From Rhodoferax sp. WC2427 (GTDB taxonomy: Bacteria; Pseudomonadota; Gammaproteobacteria; Burkholderiales; Burkholderiaceae_C): 64,000 bases of DNA. Each line of letters opens with the position of its first letter. Positions within the stretch are counted from its first letter, which is position 1. Under the pieces are notes generated by a model. That model was not told the DNA's origin and did not search any database. It saw nothing but the letters and a program-made list of their open reading frames with translations. The stretch spans positions 2,976,001 to 3,040,000 of the forward strand of contig NZ_CP162006.1 in the NCBI RefSeq assembly GCF_040822085.1, written 5' to 3'. Positions 7,357-15,345 of this stretch are shown piece after piece. Made by a program: the position numbers and the translations under genes.

Positions 7357-7968
7357 GCATCCCTGGCCGGGATGTGCGCCCGGCGGCGCAGTAACTTTCT
7401 TTTGCGTGGCCAAAAGAAAGTCACCAAAGAAAAGGCCACCCCCACTACCTGCGCCCTTCGCTGGCGCTGCGGGAACCTGCGGTGTTCGCTTTGGGCGGGG
7501 TCTGGCTAAACTCGCTGCGCTCAAACAGACGCCAGCCCTGATCCGCCCAAAGCTGTGCTCCTCGGCGCATGTAGAGGGGGACCCCGAATACGGGATCGGC
7601 GGCGCAAAGCGCCGCATCGCGCCTAAGGCGCGAAACCGGGTCTGTGCGCCAGCCCTGTGCGGTTTGGATTCAACACCTCTCACCACCACCCCCAGTTCGC
7701 GACCGGCGCGATGCCCGGCTGCGCCAGGCCGATCCCGCATGTGGGGTCCCCCTCTGTGTGCGCCGAGGAGCGCAGTCCAACGGGGATCAGCAGGACGCGT
7801 GTTTGAGCGCAGCGAGTTTGCGTCATGCCCCCGTTGGGCGAGCACCGCAGGTTCCCGTAGCGCGAGCGAAGGGCGCAGACAGTGGGGGCGCCTTTCTTTT
7901 GGTGACTTTTCTTTTGCGCAAAAGAAAAGTTACTGCGCCGCCGGGCGCATCACCCGGCCGACGATGCC
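7357..7968. repeat. Large inverted-repeat element, copy A (about 610 bp, non-coding)
   Basis: Fills most of the gap 7228-8004. Its two ends are inverted copies of about 60 bp, sharing GCGCCCGGCGGCGCAGTAAC then TTTCTTTTGCG. Its inner parts are also partly self-complementary, with blocks reading AAACTCGCTGCGCTCAAACA and GGGGGACCCC on opposite arms. Open frames across it lack family resemblance and are read as by-products. A diverged relative lies at 20657-21203. Beyond this and the 84-bp element nothing else was seen in the gap. Confidence 0.75.
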
Positions 7969-8004
7969 CATAAAAACCCCCTAACCAAACGCACAAACCC
8001 CACC

Positions 8005-8814
8005 ATGACAGACACTTACGCCGTCATAGGCAACCCCATCAGCCACACCAAATCCCCATTCATCCACGGAAGCTTCGCTGCCACCACGGCGCAGGATCTG
8101 GTCTACACCGCCATCGAAGGCCCGCTGGACGGCTTTGCGGTGGCCGCGGATGCCTTCCGCGCTGGGGGCGGCCTGGGCCTGAACATCACTGCGCCGTTCA
8201 AACTGGATGCGTTTCGCTACGCTACCGACCTGACCGAGCGGGCCCGCCGCGCCGGGGCGGTCAACGCGATGAAGTTTGTGGGCAAGCGCGCCTATGCCGA
8301 CAACTTCGATGGCGTGGGCCTGGTGCGCGACATCACCCACAACCTGGGCTGCGCCTTGCAGGGCCAGCGGGTGCTGCTGCTGGGTGCGGGTGGCGCGGCA
8401 CGCGGGGCGCTGCTGCCGTTTCTGGAACAGAACCCGGCGCAACTGGTGGTGGCCAACCGCACCCTGGCCACGGCGCAGGCCATGGCGCTAGGCACGGCGG
8501 CCCGCGTCTGCGGCTATGGCGAGCTGGTGGGCCAAAGCTTTGACATCGTCGTCAACGCCACCTCGGCCAGCCTGCGCGCCGAGCTGCCACCCGTGCCCGC
8601 CAGCGTGTTCGCCCAGGCCCGGCTGGCCTATGAACTGGCCTACGGCAAGGGACTGACCCCGTTTTTGCGGTTGGCGCAGACCGCCGGGGTGGTGCTGCTG
8701 GCCGACGGCGTAGGCATGCTGGCCGAGCAGGCGGCCGAGGCCTTTGCCTGGTGGCGCGGCGTGCGGCCCGACACGGCCGGAGTGATTGCCAAATTGACGG
8801 TTCCATTGGTGTAA
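8005..8814 (+). CDS. aroE: Shikimate dehydrogenase
   Basis: NADP(H)-linked shikimate/3-dehydroshikimate oxidoreductase of 269 aa. The substrate domain has VIGNPISHTKSPFIH (residues 7-21) and NITAPFK with the catalytic lysine (about residue 66). DNFDGVG (about 99) supplies the aspartate, and GAGGAARG (about 131) opens the NADP domain. No Shine-Dalgarno sequence is evident before the ATG. Because it heads a set with a TRAP transporter, a type II dehydroquinase and a second dehydrogenase, it may serve uptake and breakdown of shikimate or quinate rather than only biosynthesis. Whether a separate biosynthetic aroE exists elsewhere cannot be seen. Confidence 0.88.
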   Translation: MTDTYAVIGNPISHTKSPFIHGSFAATTAQDLVYTAIEGPLDGFAVAADAFRAGGGLGLNITAPFKLDAFRYATDLTERARRAGAVNAMKFVGKRAYADNFDGVGLVRDITHNLGCALQGQRVLLLGAGGAARGALLPFLEQNPAQLVVANRTLATAQAMALGTAARVCGYGELVGQSFDIVVNATSASLRAELPPVPASVFAQARLAYELAYGKGLTPFLRLAQTAGVVLLADGVGMLAEQAAEAFAWWRGVRPDTAGVIAKLTVPLV

Positions 8815-8987
8815 TAGCATGTTACAAGGCGGGTACCTGGGCAAACTGTCGGTACAGGCCGTCCCCAGGTATTCAATTCGGGCATATCAGATAGCCCGTT
8901 TTCCATTAATTGCACCAGGGTTAGCCCTTGATGGTTAAAACTAACCAGTCGGTACATTAACCAGCAGAAACTTCCGGAGACAGATCC

Positions 8988-9518
8988 ATGTTGAAAAAAT
9001 TTATCAATGGCTACTGCACTGTGCTTAGCTACCTGATCGCGCTGGCCTTGGCGGTGATGGTGGTGCTGGTGTTTGGCAATGTGTTCATGCGCTACGCCTT
9101 CAACTCCGGCTTTGCGGTGTCGGAAGAGCTGTCGCGCTGGCTGTTTGTGTGGCTGACCTTTCTGGGTGCCGTGGTCGCCATGCGCGACAACGCCCACCTG
9201 GGCACCGACATGCTGATCGGCAAACTCGGCCCGGCCGGTAAAAAGTTCTGCATGGGCTTGTCGCTGGTGCTGATCATGTTTTGCCTGTGGCTGCTGTTCA
9301 AGGGCTCGTACGACCAGACCCTGATCAACTGGGACACCACCAGCGCGGTGATGGAGGTCTCGGTGAGTTACTTCTATGCCTCGGGCATGGTGTTTTCGGT
9401 ACTGGCCGCGGTGATCGTGCTGAGCAATCTGTGGCTGCTGCTGACCGGCCAGCTGGGCGATGAACAGCTGGTGATGATGCAAGAGTCCGAAGAAGCCCCC
9501 CACGGCGACAACCACTGA
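8988..9518 (+). CDS. dctQ: TRAP transporter small permease (DctQ family)
   Basis: Membrane protein of 176 aa with four predicted helices, beginning LSYLIALALAVMVVLVFGNV. It has the DctQ pattern EELSRWLFVWLTFLGA (about residues 46-61) followed by RDNAHLGTD. It forms the small membrane subunit of a sodium-driven tripartite organic-acid importer. A GGAG site lies nine bases before the ATG. It is co-oriented with dctM (43-bp gap) and dctP. The charged tail is typical. Confidence 0.88.
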   Translation: MLKKFINGYCTVLSYLIALALAVMVVLVFGNVFMRYAFNSGFAVSEELSRWLFVWLTFLGAVVAMRDNAHLGTDMLIGKLGPAGKKFCMGLSLVLIMFCLWLLFKGSYDQTLINWDTTSAVMEVSVSYFYASGMVFSVLAAVIVLSNLWLLLTGQLGDEQLVMMQESEEAPHGDNH

Positions 9519-9561
9519 GCCGCATGGCGACCACCATTAAATACAAGAGCAGAGACACACC

Positions 9562-10839
9562 ATGACCATTCTCATTTTTCTGGGCTCCATGCTGGGCGCC
9601 ATGGCACTGGGCGTGCCGATTGCCTTCTCGCTGCTGCTGTGCGGTGCCGCGCTGATGGTGCACCTGCAGATGTTCGACGCGCAGATCCTGGCGCAAAACG
9701 TCATCAACGGTGCCGACAGCTTCCCGCTGCTGGCCGTGCCCTTCTTCATGCTGGCGGGCGAGATCATGAATGCGGGCGGCCTGTCCAAGCGCATCGTCAA
9801 CTTTGCGATGGCGCTGGTGGGCCACATCAAGGGCGGCCTGGGCTATGTGACCATCGTTGCGGCGGTGATCCTGGCCTCGCTGTCAGGCTCGGCCGTGGCC
9901 GATGCCGCGGCCCTCACCGCCCTGCTGCTGCCGATGATGGTGGCCGCCGGGCACGACCGGGCGCGCTCGGCGGGCCTGATTGCCTCGGCCGGCATCATCG
10001 CCCCCATCATTCCGCCCAGCATCGGCTTTGTGATTTTCGGGGTGGCGGCCAATGTGTCGATCACCAAGCTGTTCATGGCCGGTATCTTCCCCGGCATCTG
10101 GCTGGCCGTGTCGCTGTGGTTCACCTGGTGGTACCTGGTGCGCAAAGAGGCCGTCATGCCACCGCCCCAAAAGAACAAGGCCGAGGTGTTTGCCGCCCTG
10201 CGCGATGCCACCTGGGCGCTGGTACTGCCTTTCATCATCGTGTTCGGGCTGAAGTTCGGCGTGTTTACGCCTACCGAGGCCGCGGTGGTGGCCGCGGTGT
10301 ACGCCCTGGTGGTGTCGGTGTTTGTCTATAAAGAACTGAACTTTGCCAAGCTGGTGCCGCTGTTTGTGTCGGCCGCCAAAACCTGCTCGGTGGTGATGTT
10401 CCTGGTGGCTGCGGCCATGGTGTCGGCCTGGCTGATCACGGTGGCGAATCTGCCAGCCCAGGTGGTGGCCCTGCTGGAGCCGCTGCTGGGCAGCCCCAAG
10501 CTGCTGATGCTGGCCATCATGGTGCTGACCATGGTGGTGGGCACCGCGCTGGACATGACCCCCACCATCCTGCTGCTGACCCCGGTGCTGATGCCGGTGG
10601 TGAAGGCCGCCGGTATCGACCCGGTGTACTTTGGCGTGCTGTTCATCATCAACAACGCCATCGGCCTGATCACGCCGCCCGTGGGCACGGTGCTCAACGC
10701 CGTGGCCGGGGTGGGCAAGATCAGCATGGACGAAGTCACCAAGGGCGTGGTGCCCTTCATGATTGCCCAGTTTGCGCTCATGTTCCTGATGATTGCGTTC
10801 CCGCAGCTCGTCATGGTGCCCGCCCATTGGTTCTATTGA
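9562..10839 (+). CDS. dctM: TRAP transporter large permease (DctM family)
   Basis: Membrane transporter subunit of 425 aa, the normal length, with about 12 hydrophobic helices. Family marks are GVPIAFSLLLCGAALM at residues 17-32, SLSGSAVADAAALTALLLP around 110 and IIAPIIPPSIGFVIFGV around 150. IGLITPPVGTVLNAV near residue 370 forms the second half of the pseudo-symmetric binding site. It carries the substrate across the inner membrane with the small permease and the periplasmic binding protein. Substrate is inferred from neighbours as a shikimate- or quinate-like acid. Confidence 0.92.
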   Translation: MTILIFLGSMLGAMALGVPIAFSLLLCGAALMVHLQMFDAQILAQNVINGADSFPLLAVPFFMLAGEIMNAGGLSKRIVNFAMALVGHIKGGLGYVTIVAAVILASLSGSAVADAAALTALLLPMMVAAGHDRARSAGLIASAGIIAPIIPPSIGFVIFGVAANVSITKLFMAGIFPGIWLAVSLWFTWWYLVRKEAVMPPPQKNKAEVFAALRDATWALVLPFIIVFGLKFGVFTPTEAAVVAAVYALVVSVFVYKELNFAKLVPLFVSAAKTCSVVMFLVAAAMVSAWLITVANLPAQVVALLEPLLGSPKLLMLAIMVLTMVVGTALDMTPTILLLTPVLMPVVKAAGIDPVYFGVLFIINNAIGLITPPVGTVLNAVAGVGKISMDEVTKGVVPFMIAQFALMFLMIAFPQLVMVPAHWFY

Positions 10840-10876
10840 TTTCCCCCGTTCTTATTTTTTCTCCAGGAGACACCCC

Positions 10877-11875
10877 ATGAAACGCCTCGTTCTCAAAACC
10901 ATCGCCGCCGCCATCGCCCTTGCCGCGTTTGGATCTGCCAGCGCGCAGGACCGCACCATCAAGTTCACCACCACCAACCCCGAAGGCCACCCGCTGGTGA
11001 TGGGCATGCACAAGTTTGCCGACATCGTGGCGGCCAAGTCGGGCGGCAAGATCAAGGTCAACCTGTTCCCCGGCGGCGTGCTGGGCGGCGACGGCCCGGT
11101 GCTGTCGGCCATGCAGGGCGGCACCATCGAGATGGCGTCCATGAACTCCAGCTACCTGGCGGGCCAAGTCAAGGAATTCGCGATCTACGACTTCCCCTTC
11201 ATGTTCAGCAGCTCCAAGCAGGCCGATGCCGTGGTGGACGGCCCCTTCGGCAAGCAGATGCACGCCAAGCTGGATGCCAAGGGCCTGGTCGGCCTGACCT
11301 ACTGGGAGCTGGGCTTTCGCAACATCACCAACAACAAGCGCCCCATCACCAAGGTGGAAGACATTGCCGGCCTGAAGCTGCGCGTCATCCCCACGGCCAT
11401 CAATGTGGACTGGGTCAAGGCCCTGGGTGCCAACCCCACGCCCATGACCTTTGGTGAGGTGTATGCCGCGCTGGAGCAAGGTGCCATCGACGGCCAGGAA
11501 AACCCCATGACCGTGATTGCCGCCAACAAGCTGTTCGAGGTGCAAAAGTACGGCACGCTGACCAACCACCAGTACAACCCCCAGTCGGTGCTGATCAGCA
11601 AGAAGTTCTGGGACAGCCTGAACGCCGGTGAGAAGAAAATCATCTCCGACGCGGCCGTGGAATCCACCGCGTACCAGCGCCAGCAGGCCCGCCTGCAGGC
11701 CAGCACGGCGCTGGAAGCCGCGAAAAAAGGCGGCATGCAAATCAACGAACTGTCCCCCGCCGAGCTGGACAAAATGCGCGACAAGATGCGCCCCGTGGTC
11801 GCCAAGTTTGGCGTGACCGTCGGCCAGGACACGGTCAAGGGCCTGCAAGACGCACTGGCTGCTGCACCGAAATAA
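10877..11875 (+). CDS. dctP: TRAP transporter substrate-binding protein (DctP family)
   Basis: Periplasmic solute receptor of 332 aa. Residues 1-23 form a signal peptide ending SASA before QDRTIKF. The binding domain has the DctP pattern: NPEGHPLVMGMHKFADIV, LFPGGVLGGD, and IAGLKLRVIPTAI with the arginine that normally salt-bridges the ligand carboxylate (about residue 172). EQGAIDGQENPM follows. The ATG at 10877 follows AGGAGA. With the two permeases it makes a complete TRAP system. Clustering with shikimate-pathway enzymes suggests an alicyclic hydroxy-acid ligand, which is an inference. Confidence 0.92.
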   Translation: MKRLVLKTIAAAIALAAFGSASAQDRTIKFTTTNPEGHPLVMGMHKFADIVAAKSGGKIKVNLFPGGVLGGDGPVLSAMQGGTIEMASMNSSYLAGQVKEFAIYDFPFMFSSSKQADAVVDGPFGKQMHAKLDAKGLVGLTYWELGFRNITNNKRPITKVEDIAGLKLRVIPTAINVDWVKALGANPTPMTFGEVYAALEQGAIDGQENPMTVIAANKLFEVQKYGTLTNHQYNPQSVLISKKFWDSLNAGEKKIISDAAVESTAYQRQQARLQASTALEAAKKGGMQINELSPAELDKMRDKMRPVVAKFGVTVGQDTVKGLQDALAAAPK

Positions 11876-11882
11876 GCTGTTC

Positions 11883-11904
11883 GGGCCGCCCTCCGCGGCG
11901 GCCC
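11883..11904 (+). terminator. GC-rich hairpin after dctP
   Basis: Arms GGGCCGCC and GGCGGCCC with a six-base loop begin eight bases after the dctP stop. No T-tract follows, so it may protect the message end or partly attenuate reading into the dehydroquinase gene. Confidence 0.4.
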
Positions 11905-11929
11905 TCCATCCACACACCTGAGGACCACC

Positions 11930-12379
11930 ATGAAAATCGTCATGCTCCACGGCATCAACCACAACATGTTTGGCAAGCGCGACCCCAAGCAGTACGGCAC
12001 CATCACGCTGGATGAAATCAACGCCAGCCTGTCGGCCCTGGGCAAAGAGCTGGGTGCCACGGTGGATGCCTTCCAGACCAACAGCGAAGCCGCCATGTGC
12101 GAGCGCATCCACCAGGCCTACACGGAAGGCGCAGATGCCGTGCTGATCAACGCCGGGGCCTGGACGCACTATAGCTACGGCATCCGCGATGCGCTGGCCA
12201 TCCTGACCTGCCCCATCGTCGAGCTGCATATGTCCAACATCCACGCCCGTGAGGCCTTCCGCCACGTCTCGGTGTTTGCCGAAATCGTCAAGGGCCAGAT
12301 CTGCGGCTTTGGCGTGGACAGCTACCTGCTCGGTCTGCGGGCAGGCGTGTCGGCCGCCCAGGCAGCCAAAGCCGCTTAA
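11930..12379 (+). CDS. aroQ: Type II 3-dehydroquinate dehydratase
   Basis: Reversible conversion of 3-dehydroquinate to 3-dehydroshikimate, 149 aa, normal for the flavodoxin-like dodecameric type II enzyme. GINHNMFGKRDPKQYG (residues 8-23) contains the active-site arginine and tyrosine. NAGAWTHYS (about residue 74) and ELHMSNIHAREAFRH (about residues 99-113) match the family's GA-TH and E-H-SN-HARE-FR blocks. The type II form is used both in biosynthesis and in quinate catabolism. Position between the TRAP system and a second dehydrogenase favours the catabolic role. GAGG precedes the ATG. Confidence 0.92.
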   Translation: MKIVMLHGINHNMFGKRDPKQYGTITLDEINASLSALGKELGATVDAFQTNSEAAMCERIHQAYTEGADAVLINAGAWTHYSYGIRDALAILTCPIVELHMSNIHAREAFRHVSVFAEIVKGQICGFGVDSYLLGLRAGVSAAQAAKAA

Positions 12380-12386
12380 GGAAATA

Positions 12387-12446
12387 CTATCAATTCAATA
12401 GCTTCTTACGCCCATCCCATGGGCGCTAGCAGCCTTTTTTATAGAT
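12387..12446 (+). repeat. Dispersed palindromic repeat, copy 3
   Basis: Reads AATAGCTTCTTACGCCCAT, then GGGCGCTAGCAGCC, flanked by CTATCAATT and TTTATAGATA. It lies between aroQ and the shikimate dehydrogenase-like gene and could weaken or shape the message at that junction. Confidence 0.75.
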
Positions 12447-12473
12447 AAAACCCTCTACACCCCGGAGCACCCC

Positions 12474-13307
12474 GTGATTACTGGCAACACCGAAATCATC
12501 GCCCACATCGGCTTCCCCACCCATGCCTTCAAGGCGCCGATGATCTACAACCCCTACTTCGACCAAGCCGGTATCGACGCGGTGGTGGTGCCGATGGGTT
12601 GCAAGACCGAGGACTACCCAGCCTTCCTCAAAGCCGTTTTCAGCCTGCAGAACATCCGCGGCGCGCTCATCACCATGCCGCACAAGGTCACCACCGTGGG
12701 CCTGCTGGACGAGGTGTCGCCCACCGCCCGCATTGCCGGTGCCTGCAACGCCGTGCGGCGCAATGAGGCGGGCAAGCTGATCGGCGACATGTTCGACGGC
12801 GAAGGTTTCGTGCGCGGCGTGCAGCGCAAGGGCTTGCAGATCAGCGGCATCCGCGCGCTGGTGGTGGGCTGCGGCGGCGTGGGCTCGGCCATTGCCGCGT
12901 CGCTGGCGGCCGCGGGTGTCAGCGCCCTGCAGCTGTTTGATGCCCACGCCCCGTCCATGGAAGGCCTGGCCACCCGCCTGCGCGAACACTATCCCTCGCT
13001 GCTGGTCGAAACCGGCAGCAACGACCCCGCAGGCTGCGACCTGGTGGTCAACGGCACGCCCATGGGCATGAACGACGGCGACCCCCTGCCCATGGACGTG
13101 GAGCGCATCGCGCCCACCACCTTCGTGGGCGAAGTGGTGATGAAGTCCGAGATGACCGCCTTTTTGCGTGCTGTGGTGGCCCGGGGCTGCCCGGTGCAGG
13201 TGGGCACCGACATGCTGTTCGAGCAGATTCCGGCCTACCTGGAATTTTTCGGCCTGCCCACCACCACGCCCGAAGTGCTGCGCGCCGTGGCCACACTGAA
13301 ATACTGA
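12474..13307 (+). CDS. Divergent shikimate dehydrogenase-family protein
   Basis: 277-aa member of the shikimate/quinate dehydrogenase family. TMPHK (about residue 64) keeps the catalytic lysine, GDMFDGEGF (about 103) the aspartate, and VVGCGGVGSAIAA (about 124) the nucleotide-binding loop. The usual SKSP serine block is replaced by GFPTHAFKAP at residues 13-22, so substrate or direction probably differs from the aroE at 8005. The cofactor loop CGGVGSA also departs from the GAGGA-R form. GTG start at 12474 follows GGAG. It may act on quinate or a related hydroxy acid brought in by the nearby TRAP system. Confidence 0.82.
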   Translation: MITGNTEIIAHIGFPTHAFKAPMIYNPYFDQAGIDAVVVPMGCKTEDYPAFLKAVFSLQNIRGALITMPHKVTTVGLLDEVSPTARIAGACNAVRRNEAGKLIGDMFDGEGFVRGVQRKGLQISGIRALVVGCGGVGSAIAASLAAAGVSALQLFDAHAPSMEGLATRLREHYPSLLVETGSNDPAGCDLVVNGTPMGMNDGDPLPMDVERIAPTTFVGEVVMKSEMTAFLRAVVARGCPVQVGTDMLFEQIPAYLEFFGLPTTTPEVLRAVATLKY

Positions 13308-13373
13308 TCGACCAGCACCTCCTCGCTCTCCCCGGCATGGGAAAAGGTCGGGGAAGGGGCTGAACCCCATCCC

Positions 13374-14327
13374 ATGCTCCAGATCCTCGCCATCACCGCG
13401 CCCATCTACCTGATCATTGCGGCGGGTTTTCTCTCGGTACGCTACGGCCTGTTTGGCAAACCCGACATGCGGGTGCTGGGCCGCTTTGTCGTCAACTTCT
13501 GTCTGCCCGCACTGATTTTCAACGCGCTGTCCAAGCGCCCGCTGGGCGAGATCCTCAACGGCCCGTACCTGCTGGCCTATGCAGGCGGCTCGCTGGCGGT
13601 GGTCACGTTGGCCATGCTGGTAGGGCGGCGGCTGCGCGGGCACAGCGTGCCCATGGCCACCATACAAAGCCTGGGCATGGCGGCCTCCAACAGCGGCTTT
13701 GTGGGCTACCCCATCGTGCTGCAACTGCTGGGCCCCACCGCCGGGGTGGCCCTGGCGCTGACCATGCTGGTCGAGAACCTGCTGGTGCTGCCCCTGTGCT
13801 TTGCCATGGCCGACAACGACGGCCAGGATGCCTCCCGCCGCTGGCACCACACGCTGTGGATCAGCCTGCGCAATCTGCTGAAGAACCCGCTGGTGCTGGC
13901 CATCCTGGCCGGTTTCACTTTCTCCATGCTCAATCTGCACCTGCCCGCGGTGCTGGCGCACACCGTGCAGATCGTGGCCACCGCCTCCAGCCCGGTGGCG
14001 CTGTTCGTCATTGGCGGCAGCCTGGTAGGCCTGAAGCTGGCCGGGGTGCGCCGCGACCTGGCCTGGGTGGCCACGGGCAAGCTCATCCTGCACCCACTGG
14101 CCGTATTCACCCTGCTGTGGCTGCTTCCGCCCATCGCGCCCGAGCTGCGCGTGGCCGCCGTGCTGTTCGCCGCCATGCCCATGCTGAGCATCTACCCGGT
14201 GGTGGCCCAGAAGTACGGCCTGGAAGGCTTTACCGCCGCCGCCCTGCTGGTGACCACCGTGGCCTCGTTCGCCAGCATCAGCGCCCTGCTGTGGGCCCTG
14301 CACAATCTGCTGGGCTGGACGGCTTGA
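13374..14327 (+). CDS. AEC-family transporter (auxin efflux carrier-like)
   Basis: Inner-membrane carrier of 317 aa with about ten hydrophobic helices in two five-helix halves. GLFGKPDMRVLGRFVVNFCLP (residues 24-44, in two parts GLFGKPDMR and LGRFVVNFCLPALIF) is the typical N-terminal stretch, and NSGFVGYPI at about residue 106 is the family's unwound crossover. Related bacterial carriers move malonate, malate or lactate. Here it closes the shikimate-type island, so a role in acid transport or efflux is likely but unproven. Confidence 0.85.
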   Translation: MLQILAITAPIYLIIAAGFLSVRYGLFGKPDMRVLGRFVVNFCLPALIFNALSKRPLGEILNGPYLLAYAGGSLAVVTLAMLVGRRLRGHSVPMATIQSLGMAASNSGFVGYPIVLQLLGPTAGVALALTMLVENLLVLPLCFAMADNDGQDASRRWHHTLWISLRNLLKNPLVLAILAGFTFSMLNLHLPAVLAHTVQIVATASSPVALFVIGGSLVGLKLAGVRRDLAWVATGKLILHPLAVFTLLWLLPPIAPELRVAAVLFAAMPMLSIYPVVAQKYGLEGFTAAALLVTTVASFASISALLWALHNLLGWTA

Positions 14328-14342
14328 GGATTTAAACGAAAT

Positions 14343-14392
14343 GGGCCGCCAGCGCTTATTCCATAAGCGCAAGCAGCTCTTTAATTTATAGC
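14343..14392 (-). repeat. Dispersed palindromic repeat, copy 4
   Basis: One of the clearest copies, with the perfect inner palindrome GCGCTTAT-TCC-ATAAGCGC. It lies between the convergent ends of the AEC gene and the ion-channel gene, where it could serve as a two-way hairpin. Confidence 0.8.
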
Positions 14393-14398
14393 ATGCAG

Positions 14399-15286
14399 CT
14401 ATTCGGCCGCATCGTGCTGCCAGCGCGGCAGCCGGGCGCCGCAGTCGCTGCAAAAGCGGGCGCCGGGGGCATGGCCTTCGCTCAGGCATTCATGGCAGGT
14501 GCGGGTGGTGGGCACGCGGGCTGGCATGTGCTGCAGGGTGAACTCTGCGCTGACAATGCCCGTGGGCACGGCCAGCGTGCCCCAGCCCAGCAGCATCATC
14601 AGCGAGGCGATCACCCGGCCCAGGTCCGACTTGGGCGTGATGTCGCCAAAGCCCACCGTGGTCATGGTGGTAATGGCCCAGTACACGCCCACCGGGATGC
14701 TGGTGTAGCCGTTGGCCGGCCCCTCCACCACATACATCAGCGTGCCCATCACCACCACCACCACCATCACAAAGCTCATGAACACCAAAATCTTGCGCCG
14801 CGAGGCCGACAGCGCCTGCCCCAGGGCACGAAACTCCGCCACGTAGGCGGTGAGCTTCAAAATACGGAAGATCCGCAGCAGGCGCAGCACCCGCACGTCG
14901 ATCAGCGCATGCAGCCCCGGCACCATCACCGCCAGGTAGGTGGGCAGCAGGGCCAGCAAATCGATGATGCCAAACCCGCTTTGCGCATAGCGCAGGGGGC
15001 GGCGCACACAGGCGAGCCGGGCGATGTATTCCACGGTGAACGCAATCGTAAAAAACCATTCCAGCACGTTGAACACGGCGCTGTAGCGGGCGTGCACCTC
15101 GGCCATGCTGTCGAGCACCACCACGCCCACGCTGGCCAGAATCATGCCGATCAGCCCCAGGTCGAATAACCGGCCCGCGCGCGTGTCGGCCTCGAAAATC
15201 ACCGTGTACACCTGCAGCCGCCAGCCCGTATCGGGCCGCCCAAACCGTTGTCCATCCACAGGCTGCGCAGTCGTTTTTTTCGTCAT
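14399..15286 (-). CDS. Voltage-gated-type potassium channel with C-terminal zinc ribbon
   Basis: Six-helix cation channel of 295 aa. S1 is around residues 42-60, S3 around 107-121, S4 is RVLRLLRIFRILKL (132-145) with arginines every third residue, S5 is around 166-188 and the pore filter is TTVGFGD (209-215). This makes it a voltage-gated potassium channel of the Kv/Kch superfamily. The cytoplasmic tail ends in a zinc-ribbon-like module with CHEC (264-267) and CSDCG (279-283), which is unusual for a Kv-type channel and may sense metal or bind a partner. No RCK domain is present. Substrate potassium is inferred from the filter. Confidence 0.88.
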   Translation of the reverse strand: MTKKTTAQPVDGQRFGRPDTGWRLQVYTVIFEADTRAGRLFDLGLIGMILASVGVVVLDSMAEVHARYSAVFNVLEWFFTIAFTVEYIARLACVRRPLRYAQSGFGIIDLLALLPTYLAVMVPGLHALIDVRVLRLLRIFRILKLTAYVAEFRALGQALSASRRKILVFMSFVMVVVVVMGTLMYVVEGPANGYTSIPVGVYWAITTMTTVGFGDITPKSDLGRVIASLMMLLGWGTLAVPTGIVSAEFTLQHMPARVPTTRTCHECLSEGHAPGARFCSDCGARLPRWQHDAAE

Positions 15287-15345
15287 GGCGGGATCTTATG
15301 CGGATAGCATGCGTCTGGGATCAACGCACTTTTCCAGGAGGCCCC

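Noticed and set aside
7181..7984. Open frame across the large inverted element near 7.2-8.0 kb
   Set aside because: It follows self-complementary repeat sequence, has no family motif and no ribosome site; treated as a repeat, not a gene.
8834..8871. TACCTGGG/CCCAGGTA stem between aroE and dctQ as a terminator
   Set aside because: The loop is 22 bases, there is no T-run, and the stem is only eight bases, so it was not listed as a feature.
12426..14489. 687-codon minus-strand frame over the shikimate dehydrogenase-like and AEC genes
   Set aside because: Antisense to two well-supported genes, without any recognisable domain.
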